This document shows positions 51,061 to 62,004 of a stretch of DNA of 64,000 nucleotides, in pieces. How positions within the stretch are numbered: the first letter of the stretch is position 1; each line of letters opens with the position of its first letter. Origin of the DNA: Colius striatus (lineage: Eukaryota > Chordata > Aves > Coliiformes > Coliidae); contig NC_084772.1 of assembly GCF_028858725.1 (NCBI RefSeq), positions 17,709,548 through 17,773,547 of the forward strand, given 5' to 3'. A program made the position numbers and the translations under genes. The notes beneath the pieces were generated by a model. It was not told the origin of the DNA. It saw only the letters and a program-made list of their open reading frames with translations, and did not search any database.

Positions 51061-54000
51061 GCCTTCTGTTTTAACGGCTGTGATCCCCTGCCTACAGCTG
51101 CACAGATGGGAGTTGCTCTGTGCCTATTGGCAAGTACCACCCATAACACCTGACCTTTGAAAGCTGCACATCTTCTGAACTGTTAAGAGATTCTGTAAAT
51201 TCAAGCTATATTACCTTGTCAGTCCTTGATCTCCAGAGCTGGCAAAAGCTTTTCATGTGGTCCTACATCTCAGTGAATCCTAAGAGGTTTAAAAACACAA
51301 CTGTGAGCAGAATGTCAAGATGCTGCATTTCCCAAACCTGAAACAAAGCCATTTGAGGGGCTCTGTGTGGTACACGAACCTATGCATAGACTTCCCTGTG
51401 GAATGGGACACCTATGGGGCAGTTAGAGGATATAAAATGCTGATTTGTACTCTTATCTGACTATCTTACATATACAATGCAGAGTAGTTGAACAAACAGA
51501 CGCTCCTGGACTTAAAGTTCATCGACTGTTCCATCAGCTTAGTTACAAGTGAAGCATTCCCTGATGTGTGTAGTAGGCTGCTGTTTTCAGTCCCTTCATA
51601 ATCTGAGGTAAGTATTGGCATCAGGCAGCATTTGGGCATTGTGGTAACAAAATATAGAAGGTATTTACATGGGGAGCATAATGTAAGTATCCAGAAACTA
51701 AATTCCTGTTCAGAACACTTAAAATTAAGCGAGAGTCAAATGTGTAGGATGCTGACTCTCCTTTCAGCCGTAATAGCCCTGTGTCTGTTGTACGAATGAC
51801 TGATTAGTTTAGGCTGAGTTATTTCAGATATTTCATTATCCAGAACATATTTGGCCCGTGGACGAAAGTCAGATACTTTTGAGAGGCTGATCCTCATGAA
51901 GCTTTCTCAAATGGTACAGTCTAAAAGGCAGGCCAAACTTTAACTCTGGATTGAGAAGATAATGGCTGTTTAGAAGGGAAACCTCATGTATTTTTTAACT
52001 ACTTTCTTGTTTGCTGTTGCTGAGAATTCACTTGCTGCTTCTGGCAGTGAAAGCATCCCTGACCAGTTTGTGTTCAGTTCCTGGATTTCCTTCACTTAAT
52101 GAAATTGCATGCTGGCAGGCTGATTGTTTTCTGTCAAAACAATGGAATTAAAGACCTGGGCAGATTTGCTGGCTCCAGGAGTTGACAGTGAATCCTCTGC
52201 AATCAGACCTTGAGAAGTTTGGAGCTAAAACAAAAGGCGAAAAAAAGGTTGATGGAACTTTCAGGTGTTCCATCATTGTACTTTATATGTTGTCAACAAT
52301 TTCATTTTCACTTGTTTTGGTTTGGCACCTTGAATACAGGAAGCACTTCTAGCTGATCTAGCCCCTAAGTTTATTTCCTTTCCTTGAACAGGAATGGTTT
52401 TATTCTTGAGAAAAGTTACACGTAAACAAGAAGCTGCTGTTTCCTGTGCTAGAAGAACCTGGTGAGTGTATTCAAGGGCATGGAACTTGATTTAAGTGTA
52501 CAATGCCTGAAGTATCGTGTATTTGTTTATGTATGTTTTAGGCCTTTAATTAGCAGTTTTTCTAGGCTTCTGCTACATGTGTAGCAATAATCTGCGAGTA
52601 TAGTTCTTAGAAGTAGTATTTCGTATCAGGCTGTACTAAAACCTGTGTCTAACCTTTCCGCTTGGACAGTTTCAGAAATGTCATCAAAAATGTTACCTGG
52701 TGTGAAAGACTGGAAAACATGAAAAGACAATTTATAGTTTTCCCTGCAACTTTATTTTTTTCTGTAGTCCTAAAGAAATTGCCACATACCTGCAATGACT
52801 GCAGTTTATAATCACTATAGTGAAGATGTTTGACTTCGCTTTTAGTTGGTAATGCAGTCCAGTTTTCGGTTTCTGACAGAAGCAGCAATGATTTGAACTG
52901 TCAGAATGGGTGAGACAGTCTTCTCACCTTCTAGACTCTGGAAAACATCACTAATTTCACAGATATGTATATGTTTGAATGGTGGAAATCAGGGCTGAAA
53001 CAAGTATATATCAATTTATGTATCTTATGGCTTTTTATGAAGGATGCTGCTGTCGTAGAGCTTGCATTTTATATCTAAATATGAAAATCGGGATTAAAAT
53101 GTTACCATGGGGGAAAGTACAAAGAATGGGAAAAAAGGGCATATTATAGAGGTTGTCTGTGTTCTGTCTGCATGATACTGCACAGTGTAACTGCAGCACC
53201 ATAATCAAATAGCAGTTTGGACATGTTAACAACAACAAAAAACCCCACAAAAACATGCTTCCTGGAAATGAACAACCAAGGTAGAGTTTGGCTCAGATTT
53301 TTGGCTGAGATTTTCAGATGCCCAGAGTACTGACAGAGATAAAGAATCACATAGATCATTGTATCAACTACAATGACCTATTTTTTTTAACATATCTTTA
53401 TAACTTTTTTATAAGTTCTTTATAACTTTCCCTCTTGACTTGCAACAAAATACTTAATGGGTACAAAAAATTACTGCTGCTTCTGATTGAAAGGTTGAGC
53501 TTCTGTTCTTTAGGAAGAGTGAGGGAATGCAGAGACAGGCTCTAACAAATCTATCTAGAAACTAAACCTACATGAAAGTCACTGGCATTCATCAGCTTAT
53601 AATTCTATTAATAGCATCTACAAAAACTACAAATATCCACATTACTCAAAGATTATTTTATTTTGGTCCCAGTCTAGCAAGCTTTAAAATGCATGAAATT
53701 AGAGTGTAGAAATGTTAGGTCAGTCTAGATGGCACTGCAGCTCTAGCAGTTTGTATGGCTGTTAAGTAAGGTATTCCAGAAAGCAGTAGAACCTCCTGCA
53801 TTTTTTATTCATTTCCTTCCTTGACCTCAACATACCTGCTCCTGACATCATCAGTTAACGAGCACCAAGTGTTATGTTGGTTCTAGTTTGTATGTGGATT
53901 CTGCATACAGGCACCATGACTGGGTTTTGGTTTTTTTAAAGCAACAGCGTTAGAAACAGTTGCGATACTTTTGTGTGATGTAAGAGGACAGTGCGTAGGA

Positions 54001-55020
54001 TCTTGCAAGAGGGAGACTTTTGTGTGGCTTGAGACAAAAGACAATTCATGCATTTCTATTTTTTTTTTCCTTCACTTTATGATTCGTGATGTCATCTCCC
54101 TTTTCACCTTTCTCTGCCACTGCTCTAGCATCCTGACTACAGGAAGCAATCTCAGCTGAAGTACCATTGAGCATCATCTTATGAGAAATAATGGCTTTTG
54201 TATTCTTAGAAGAAGGGTTTGAAGTACCCTTGGGAGTAGCATCTTTCACAGATGGAAGTACTTGTGAAGGCTTAAGTCAAAGAGCCATTTGGATCAAGTG
54301 TGTTAATCTCTGTGCATTACAGCTTTTGGATTTTTTTTTTCACATTGGACATTTTTTTCACCAGGTTATTCATACAGTAGTGTTTTTATTGGCAGGCTTT
54401 TCATTTCACCTTGGAATGTTTGAACAGTGTAACTTGTAACATACTTCCATTTTAATGCTGTATGTTGCAAGACAACAGTTACTAGAATAGGTTGAAATCT
54501 CTCTTCCTTCTCTGAAGCTGTATCAGCTATGGCAGCTACAGTTAATTCGCCCTCTGTTTTTGACTGATTTCATGTGGTCTTGTTTCTTGACTTACACTGT
54601 TGTCAAGAAATTGCAACATGTCGAAGCAAAATTGGCACGTGTTGGAAGTGCCTTGGATTTCTTGGGTTGCTTTTACAGCTGGAAACAGGCAAATGGATCA
54701 GTTTTACACCAACCTTGCACCTGGTAATAGGGAAACATGTTAAATCTAAGACGAGACAAAGGATTTTAAGAAGAGAAATTTAGAAGAAATAGTATTTGCT
54801 GATGTAACGGAACACTTGTGCTATTCATGTTGTCTTCTGCATAGAAAACAGTGAGCAACTAATTCCTCACCAGCCGTATTTTGTACTGTTGCATAGGAAA
54901 AGACCTCCTCAGCAGAAAGGGGGAACTGAGGCCTTTCCTAGTCCCTCTGAGGGTGAGGGCTGTTCAGTTTTATCCCGAGAGAGAACAGGTTAATGTAACC
55001 TCTGACGCCAGCATTTGTGA
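51061..55020. other. Intergenic, no gene recognised
   Basis: AT-rich sequence with no supported exon. On the minus strand, 54046-54249 is open for 67 hydrophilic, Lys/Ser-rich residues, with coding-like text in shifted frames up to about 54.7 kb. This may be a decayed pseudogene. I could not name a parent, so it is not annotated as one. Confidence 0.5.
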
Positions 55021-55029
55021 TAGGTGAAC

Positions 55030-55560
55030 ACTGCTGCCTCCTTCGGGAGCTTGGAGCGCTCTTCAGGGGTGCAAAACGCGTTTGGGAATAAAAATAAATC
55101 CCCAGCTGCCCATAGAATTGTTTCGGGACGCTCAGCGCTGGCGCTTGGCGTGTGCTGGCTGCTCCCGCAGCCGCCGCCGTGGGCTCGGGCCCCGGCCCTC
55201 TCGCACACCCCCGCCGCCTCCTCGCTGAGGCGCGGCCGCCTCCCGCCCCCGGGGCGCGGCTCCCTCCCCGCTTGGGCCTGAGGCGGCGGGGGCGCCCTCC
55301 CGCTCCAGCGCCTCCCCGGCTGCGCGGGCTGTGGGGAAATGGCGGGGCCCCGCCGTGAGGGGCAAACCGCCGTATGCGCCTGGGGACAGCTGCCCGTCAG
55401 TGCGAGGCGGCTGGGCAGCTCCTGCCGCCCCTCCCCTCCCCACACCATCCCGCGGGTCCTGTGATTTGCATGGATAAGGCAGAGCCCCGTATCCACCAGG
55501 CCTGAGGTGCCCGGGAGATGACCGGTGGGGAGGGATGCGAGCCTATTGACAGGCCGGCGT
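55030..55560. promoter_or_regulatory. Second orphan CpG island
   Basis: A compact GC- and CpG-rich block within AT-rich intergenic sequence, about 4 kb beyond the ATMIN polyadenylation signal and 6 kb before the PPP1R3 gene. A perfect octamer ATTTGCAT lies at 55464-55471 at its edge. No known protein start is visible on either strand; the 223-residue minus-strand frame is GC-driven. It may be a promoter of an lncRNA or an upstream first exon of a neighbouring gene. Confidence 0.72.
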
Positions 55561-58500
55561 CTGGGAACTCGCAGCCCAAGAATGGCAAACGGGAGAAGCA
55601 GAACAGGGCAGCTTGGAAAGAAAAAATGGAGTGCCAAAAGGGGCCGAAGGAAGGACAGCACCTATACAGAGGTTTAAAAACGTGGTAGTGTGTATGAGAA
55701 AAATGGATGTGAAACGACCAAATAAGGGAGAAAAGGAAAGAAAAAAACCATGAGGAAGGTGAAGAAAAGAACAAATGTTTAAAATGTAGCAACAAATTGA
55801 TCTTACAATGCTCATTCACGGTGAATCACTGCATGACCAATAGATCTTTAAATAATAAAAAAAAATCAAGCAATGAGCATATTTTCATGACTAAAATCGT
55901 TACCTAGCACTACTGAAACCATCTGCGGGTGACAGAAAGGACAGTGGTTGTTTTATAACGTGGCATAATGACTAAGTCACAAGCAGTCTTACCAGAAGAT
56001 GGGACTGGGGACATCCTGAAGTGCATTGATGTTCATATGAAAATCTGTATTAAAAGTTATAGGACTGAAAAAGTCCTAGTTGTGCTAGCTGTTACTTAAT
56101 CCTTGTTAAAAATATTCAGTCATTTTAAATACAGCAGAACTATTTCTATAAGAAAAAAATGTTTTAAATACTCTTCATCATCTTCTTCAAAAAATAAGAT
56201 ATATCTGGGGTTTTTTTCTTCTTTTCCACTGTAGTCTTAATTGAGGCTTTTTTAAGCTTATGCTCTCTCCAGAAGTCTTAAGCCAATCACAGGCATGGTT
56301 AATGCTTAACTAATAAAACTGTGTGTGAGCATCATACAGTAAGGCAGATACACAAGGTCATGAACTGAGGTAAACTGAACAGTTTTATTTTCTTGTTAAT
56401 ATTGTATCTTCATTTGGATCTTGATATTAAAAAAAAACGAAACAAACAAAAAAAAACAACCACAAAGCAATCTTTCCAAGTGACACATCTCTTTAGCAGC
56501 CTTTTGGAATTACTCTCTTTGACATAAAATGTCCTTGATACAACTCTGTGAATCATGTAACTGGTACCTTAATAGATAAGGACTGCATATCCTGGTCAGA
56601 TGAAGATAATATTTGATACAGAAGTTCAATATCATTGTTCTTTAACAGAATACTTTACATATACATACCTAATGCACATTACCTGACTCCAAGATGTGAC
56701 TAAGATGTTTTCATGAGGAAATAAAGTCTAAGTTAATCATGAATGTGAAACAGTGTGGGAAGGTATTTTTAAAGTATAAGCCTGCAGAACTGTCAGTGTA
56801 AATACCATTGTCAGATTCGTGTAGTCATATAAGATTGTTAAACTCTCGGGTGATATTGTAGTGTAACACCTACATAGTTCATCAGCTTCTGGGGAGCTGC
56901 ACAGATAGGAACAAGAGTAGAAGCTGACCTTTCCAATTCACATACTGAGTCACAACTTCATCTCAAAAGCTGATGTAATTGTAATGCACTTCGCCTTTAT
57001 CCATTTTATCTTCCCACAATTCTCGTTACTAAAAATAAACCTGTTCTGGAAAGTTAAAGTGGGCATGTGACAGTGGCCACTTTGGATAAGCCCCAGCATT
57101 CAGACACTCCTCCCTATTAATGGTTCCAATGTAGTTCCACCTAATGCTCCCCTGAGCTGGCATTTGCTTTCTCCTAGATTACCTGGAGTGAAGGCAATTG
57201 ATAAATGCAGCAGAAGAAAGCTCCCAGTTCATTGCCTGCATCCATTCTGCCTTTATCTTTGTGAGTCATTTAAATCCTAACAAAAGAGGGGAAGTTCCTG
57301 TTGGAAAGGCTCAGGCATCAGAGGGATTTGTAATGCAGTTTGGCACGGCAGAAATGTCAGGGTCATTCTGTGCTACATGGGCAGAACAAGAGACTGTCTT
57401 TAACAGTTTCTGATGCCAGCTGGAAGATGCAGAAAGAGGTTGACAAAAAGTTATATAGGCCAGTGTTATTAGGACAATTTTTTAGCCTATAACAATGCTA
57501 TTTAAATCTGCTAGAGAGATCTGTAGGAATGAAAACAACACCTTCTGATTTTCTTACCCAATAACTGAGCAAGACTGTATCACTCTAGAATTTACATTAT
57601 GACTGCTCTGTTCCTGCTGGCACCTTCAAAAGTGTCTTGTCATAAAAATACTATTTCCTGGTGAAAATATCTTTAAAGGGGCTAGCTAGGTCACTACTAA
57701 TGATTTTTTTTCAGCTTTGTTATTGATGGTACTCTTTAGAAAAGAGTCTTGGATAATGTCCTTAATATAGCACTACAAAGGAACAGACAGATCAGACTTT
57801 TAAACTTACACGGTCAAAGTTTGGTGAACTAAATTAAGCTAGAGAGGAGGTGGTGCCTGGATGCCTACCACTGCATATATTAAGCCCTGGTTTTCTGTGT
57901 GTGTAGTAGTGCTTGCACTCTTCTAAGGATTTAAGCATTTGCTGTGTACAAATATTTACAGCAGAGAAAATCAAAAGAACTTCCTTTTACAAGTGGTGTC
58001 TGATGCTTCCCATTTCAAACTCGTACCACAGTTCCCACATAACAGAAGGACACGGAAGGCTGCAGGCTATTTGAGGGAATGTCTCTGCATGCTTGTTAAA
58101 TTTCAGTGCTCAAAACTTTTACTTGCCATGTCTGTCTTAAATTCATTGGATGAGGAAGACCAGTGTAGTAATAAGGACACCCTCAGAAGTGAAAAATGTG
58201 GGTAAGAGTTCCCACACATTCACCCTTGGCAAGCAAGCAAGAGATTAAAAAGAAAGCAGCAGCACACCTCCCACAGTAGATTCAGTGAGACATGTTGGCA
58301 ATGTTCTGATCAGAAGGGGGAAAAAAAAAAAAAGAGAAGTACCTTTGATAGGGATTCTGGTGGTTTCAACTGTGACAGTGCTCACCAGAGACAAGACTGA
58401 GGTGCTTCCACATCTGCCAGAATTTAACAACCTGCCTGGGGGAAACTACAGGTGAAAATGTGAGCACCTCCAGAACTAGCTGGTGAGTTGATGTTTTGAT

Positions 58501-60480
58501 GATTAAAGTACCATTGAATTCAATCAGAATTTTTAAAGCTTATAAATGGCTTTCTTCCACTCTGGTCCACAAGAGTCACATAATTCACAATAATTTCACA
58601 AGAGTGAAATTATTTACACTGCCTATGTGCTTAGATCAAATCTCTTTCTACCCTCTTCTGCCCTTTCCGTGTGGCCATATAGTACTCTCATTCTCTTACA
58701 AGGTTAAAGAACTACCAGGCTTTACCTGTTGATGAGCAGACCAGAACTGAAACATTTCTGAACTGTGTTCTTGTTATGTCAATCAGGTTATACTGGTGTT
58801 CACCTGCAGCCCATGTTGCCTTGACCCGGATAGTCCAAAGCTTATTGTGTTGGGTTTTTCCCTTCTTTCTTATCACAGGCTTTTCTCTCTTTTTTAATGC
58901 TAGTATTTCATTTACTAACTCCAGAGAGTATGTGTTTTTAACTGGGTTACATGAGCTACGTCACCTACAATCACCAGTGAAGAAAGGAGTTGGCTGTTGG
59001 GGTTTTTGTTCCGTGAAATATTACCAAGAGTGTGGGAGAAAAGAGGAGGCCTGAAAAAGTCAAAAAGCAAGAGTATTACACAAGTTTATGATAAGAAGAA
59101 GTTAGGCAACTAAAATTACCAGAAGAGGGGAAGTCAAACTCTAAGGCACCTGTGCTTTGTAAAGTACAGCAGGAGCTGAATTGCTCCAAATACCCATTAT
59201 ATCATAAAGACATATTCAAAACTCTCTGAATGTCTAATCACATTTAAGACAAATTAGTTTATTAGGTTTCACAGTAGTTAAAAAATGCAAAGACTTTTAA
59301 TGTAAAAACTATTTTTTATTGGTTTTACAGTTAAATTAACCTCAAAACTAAGTGATAATTCTTTAGAAAATTTTCATTAAAATAAAACAAAATATTTCAA
59401 AAGGATATAGCCTTAAAGCCACTTTGAACACTTCTTTGTGTCTTTTCTTTTTATCCTCATTATGTAGACAAAAATCAAACACAAGTTCATGTTGTTTTCT
59501 TGAAATACCCATGTTTGGGAGGGACGGATGGGGAAGAGCCTAATGAGACTTTCCTGTAGTGTGCCTTAAAGGGCAAGTGAGAGGCAGTTTTAAGATCCCG
59601 GGCTAAGAAAATCAGATGAATCCTTTATGTTGTTACAATTTGATTTTTCAAAAGCTGTGATTATCCTGTAAGGCAGTGATATGACAATTCACTGGGAAGG
59701 GTAACGGTGCCAAAATTAATGCTGCTGGGCATATTTTTTAAATTCCTGTTTACGAACCCTCTGTCACTAAAGAGATTTGGAAGCCAGAGATAATAAGCTA
59801 GTAATTCTTTTCATACTTAATAAAGGAGTTAAAGTTGATAGTTCTAACTTGAGACATGGGGGGAGCTTTTCTCCATGTTCTGATGCTTTTTTTTTTTCCC
59901 TTTAACTCTTGGTCCTTTCTGGGTTTACTTGTCCTCTTCCTAATCTCATCAGCCGCATTTCCACTGCCTGGATTTTCAGAGACACCAAGCACTGCAGATA
60001 AATTGATGAAGGTGTGAAAGCTCCTGCTCAGAAGCTAAATCAGAATCACATGTCACAGCAGCTCAGGCTCAGCCTCCGGCAGGATAGCAGGATCATTGGT
60101 TTTAATGCCATTTACTAATTAAAAATGAGTACCAGATTACGGAAAGTCTGGAATGCAGCATCTTGCTAAAATGGTGCTATTCGTTAAATTGAAACTCATT
60201 TGAATATCACCAGGCAATTATTAAATACTCTTGAGAAAATAAAAGCCACAGTGTGTATTTCACAGTCGGCCTTCTGAATTCAGACCAGGGCTGCTTGTCC
60301 TGCAGACAGAGCTGTGACAAGTGTATTTTATTCAGCAGATGTACTGTAAACGCATTACAGCAGATTAGCTGGATTTCTTCCTTTAAATGTACACTGCGAA
60401 GTCCAACTTGCAAGCCAGCTGTTTCTTATCGGCGCCTTTAATCTTCCAGAGCCCAGCTTTGCCTTTTCCTTCAGCAGTTA
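55561..60480. other. Intergenic, no gene recognised
   Basis: AT-rich sequence with no supported coding exon. It contains an 11-bp-stem inverted repeat at 58589-58614 and an A-run near 58321-58334. GCSH, C16orf46 and PKD1L2, which follow ATMIN in human, were looked for and not found. Confidence 0.5.
58589..58614. repeat. Perfect 11-bp inverted repeat with 4-base loop
   Basis: Arms AATAATTTCAC (58589-58599) and GTGAAATTATT (58604-58614) with loop AAGA. The string CACAAGAGT occurs at 58568-58576 and again at 58597-58605. Confidence 0.85.
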
Positions 60481-61047
60481 TTTCTGTAGTGGATCGGGTG
60501 AAGGAGAGCGCCGCGATGAATTTTAATGCTTCTACCGGGGAATCCCTCCCGCCTCCTCTTTTTGGATGAGATTCTCGAGGAAAGACCCAGAAAGCAGGGA
60601 GGAGGAGGAGAGGGACGGCGTAGCGGCGGTACCGGGGAAAGCGGGAAGGGGGAGCCGCCGGGAGAGGAGAGCCGGCAGCCAGGGGTGGTAATTAGGGAAG
60701 GTGGCGAGGACGGCAGCGGGGCGGGTGGGGAAAGCGGAGCCATGGGGGAGGAAGGATGACTCGGGGCGTATTTCGCTGTCTGACCCCGGCACGTCAGCAG
60801 CGGCGGCAGCAGTCGGAGCGTCGCGGTCCCGCCGCCTGCGGACACATGCACCCGCCGGCATCCCCGGGGGCCGACCGCGATAGGGACAACGCCGAGGCGA
60901 GCTTTCTACTCCTAGGTCCTAGGCGCTAGACCGCCTCACCATCCGCACGCCGCGGCCCGCGAGAAGCCCCGGCCGGCCGGGACGGAAGGAGCCGGGCGGC
61001 GGGCCCCGGGCGGTGCGCTAGCCGCCGCCGCTCCCGCCAGCCCCCCT
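60481..61047 (+). promoter_or_regulatory. CpG-island promoter and 5' UTR of the PPP1R3-family gene
   Basis: CpG density rises sharply from about 60480. A purine-rich GGA/GGG tract runs roughly 60590-60760, followed by a CRE-like CACGTCA at 60790-60796 and very GC-rich sequence up to the ATG. The transcription start is not determinable. Confidence 0.8.
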
Positions 61048-62004
61048 ATGGATAAGGCGGGCTCGCTGCACACCTCGGTGCCCACGCCGCCGCCCCGGCT
61101 CTACCTGCCGCGCAACTTCAGCTGCAGCGCTTGCCTCTATGGCAGCCTGGCCGAGCAGTGCAAGGGGGGCTGCAGCCCCGACGGCGACCCTGCGCCTCCG
61201 CTCGTGGTGCGGGAAGCGGCGGGCGAGAAGCCGCCGCCGCCGCCCCGCGGCCGGGAGCCCTCGCTGCCCGCCGTGCCCCCCAGCCCCACGCAGCGCCGCC
61301 GCGCCAAGTCGCTGCCCACGCCCGGCGACCGCAGCCTGCGCCCGGCGCTGCAGCAGAGCCCCTCTCGCCGCAAGACCGTGCGGTTCGCCGACTCGCTCGG
61401 CCTGGAGCTCACCTCCGTCCACCACTTCTGCGAGGCCGACCTGCCGCAGGTGCCGCTGACCGCCCCGCCGCCGCCGCGCAACGCCGACCTCTTCAAGACC
61501 AGGAAGCCGCCGGCGCTGGGCGACTTGGAGCCGGTGCTGTTCGGGCCGCCGTCGCCGCTGCTGGAGCCGCTCTTCCCGCCGCAGCCCGGCGCCAGCCCCG
61601 GCTTCGCGGAGCGGGTGCGGCAGCACAAGGTGAGGCTGGAGTGGGTGCGGGCCGAGCCGGCGGGGCTGCGCGGTGCCGTGCGCGTCCTCAACCTGGCCTA
61701 CGAGAAGGCCGTGTCGGTGCGCTACACGCTCAACAGCTGGGCCAGCTGCGCCGAGGTGCCCGCCGCCTACCAGCCGGCCGGCCCGGCTGACGGCCTCACC
61801 GACCGCTTCGCCTTCCTCCTGCCCCTGGGCGCCGCCGCCGCCGAGGCCACGTTGGAGTTCGCCGTCCGTTACCGCGTCGCCGGCGCCGAATACTGGGACA
61901 ACAACGAGGGCGCGAACTATCGGCTGCGGGGCCGGCAGCGCGTCCTGCCCGTCGCCGGCCTCCCGCAGGACCCCGACAGCACGGCCTGGATACACTTCAT
62001 CTGA
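61048..62004 (+). CDS. PPP1R3E: Glycogen-targeting PP1 regulatory subunit, PPP1R3E-like
   Basis: PPP1R3 proteins tether protein phosphatase 1 to glycogen so that it can dephosphorylate glycogen synthase and phosphorylase. This intronless 318-residue protein has an N-terminal YLPRNFSCSACL block; a Pro-rich linker; the PP1-docking RVxF motif KTVRF at 109-113 leading into ADSLGLEL; and a CBM21 glycogen-binding domain at about 187-300. That domain contains NLAYEKAVSVRYTLNSW and the signature YWDNNEGANY at 282-291. The C-terminus WIHFI is typical of R3D/R3E. Wording such as LAYEK and VPAAY with DRFAF is closest to human PPP1R3E as I remember it, so R3E is preferred; R3D or a separate paralogue remains possible. 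The ATG is the first in the open frame, though its context at -3 (C) is weak. A 354-residue antisense frame is a GC artefact. Confidence 0.88.
   Translation: MDKAGSLHTSVPTPPPRLYLPRNFSCSACLYGSLAEQCKGGCSPDGDPAPPLVVREAAGEKPPPPPRGREPSLPAVPPSPTQRRRAKSLPTPGDRSLRPALQQSPSRRKTVRFADSLGLELTSVHHFCEADLPQVPLTAPPPPRNADLFKTRKPPALGDLEPVLFGPPSPLLEPLFPPQPGASPGFAERVRQHKVRLEWVRAEPAGLRGAVRVLNLAYEKAVSVRYTLNSWASCAEVPAAYQPAGPADGLTDRFAFLLPLGAAAAEATLEFAVRYRVAGAEYWDNNEGANYRLRGRQRVLPVAGLPQDPDSTAWIHFI

Noticed and set aside
54990-55661. 223-residue minus-strand frame over the second orphan CpG island
   Set aside because: Pro/Arg/Gly-rich GC artefact with no homology that I recognise.
45629-60480. GCSH, C16orf46 or PKD1L2 exons expected from human synteny
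   Set aside because: None of their recognisable protein segments appears on either strand in this interval.
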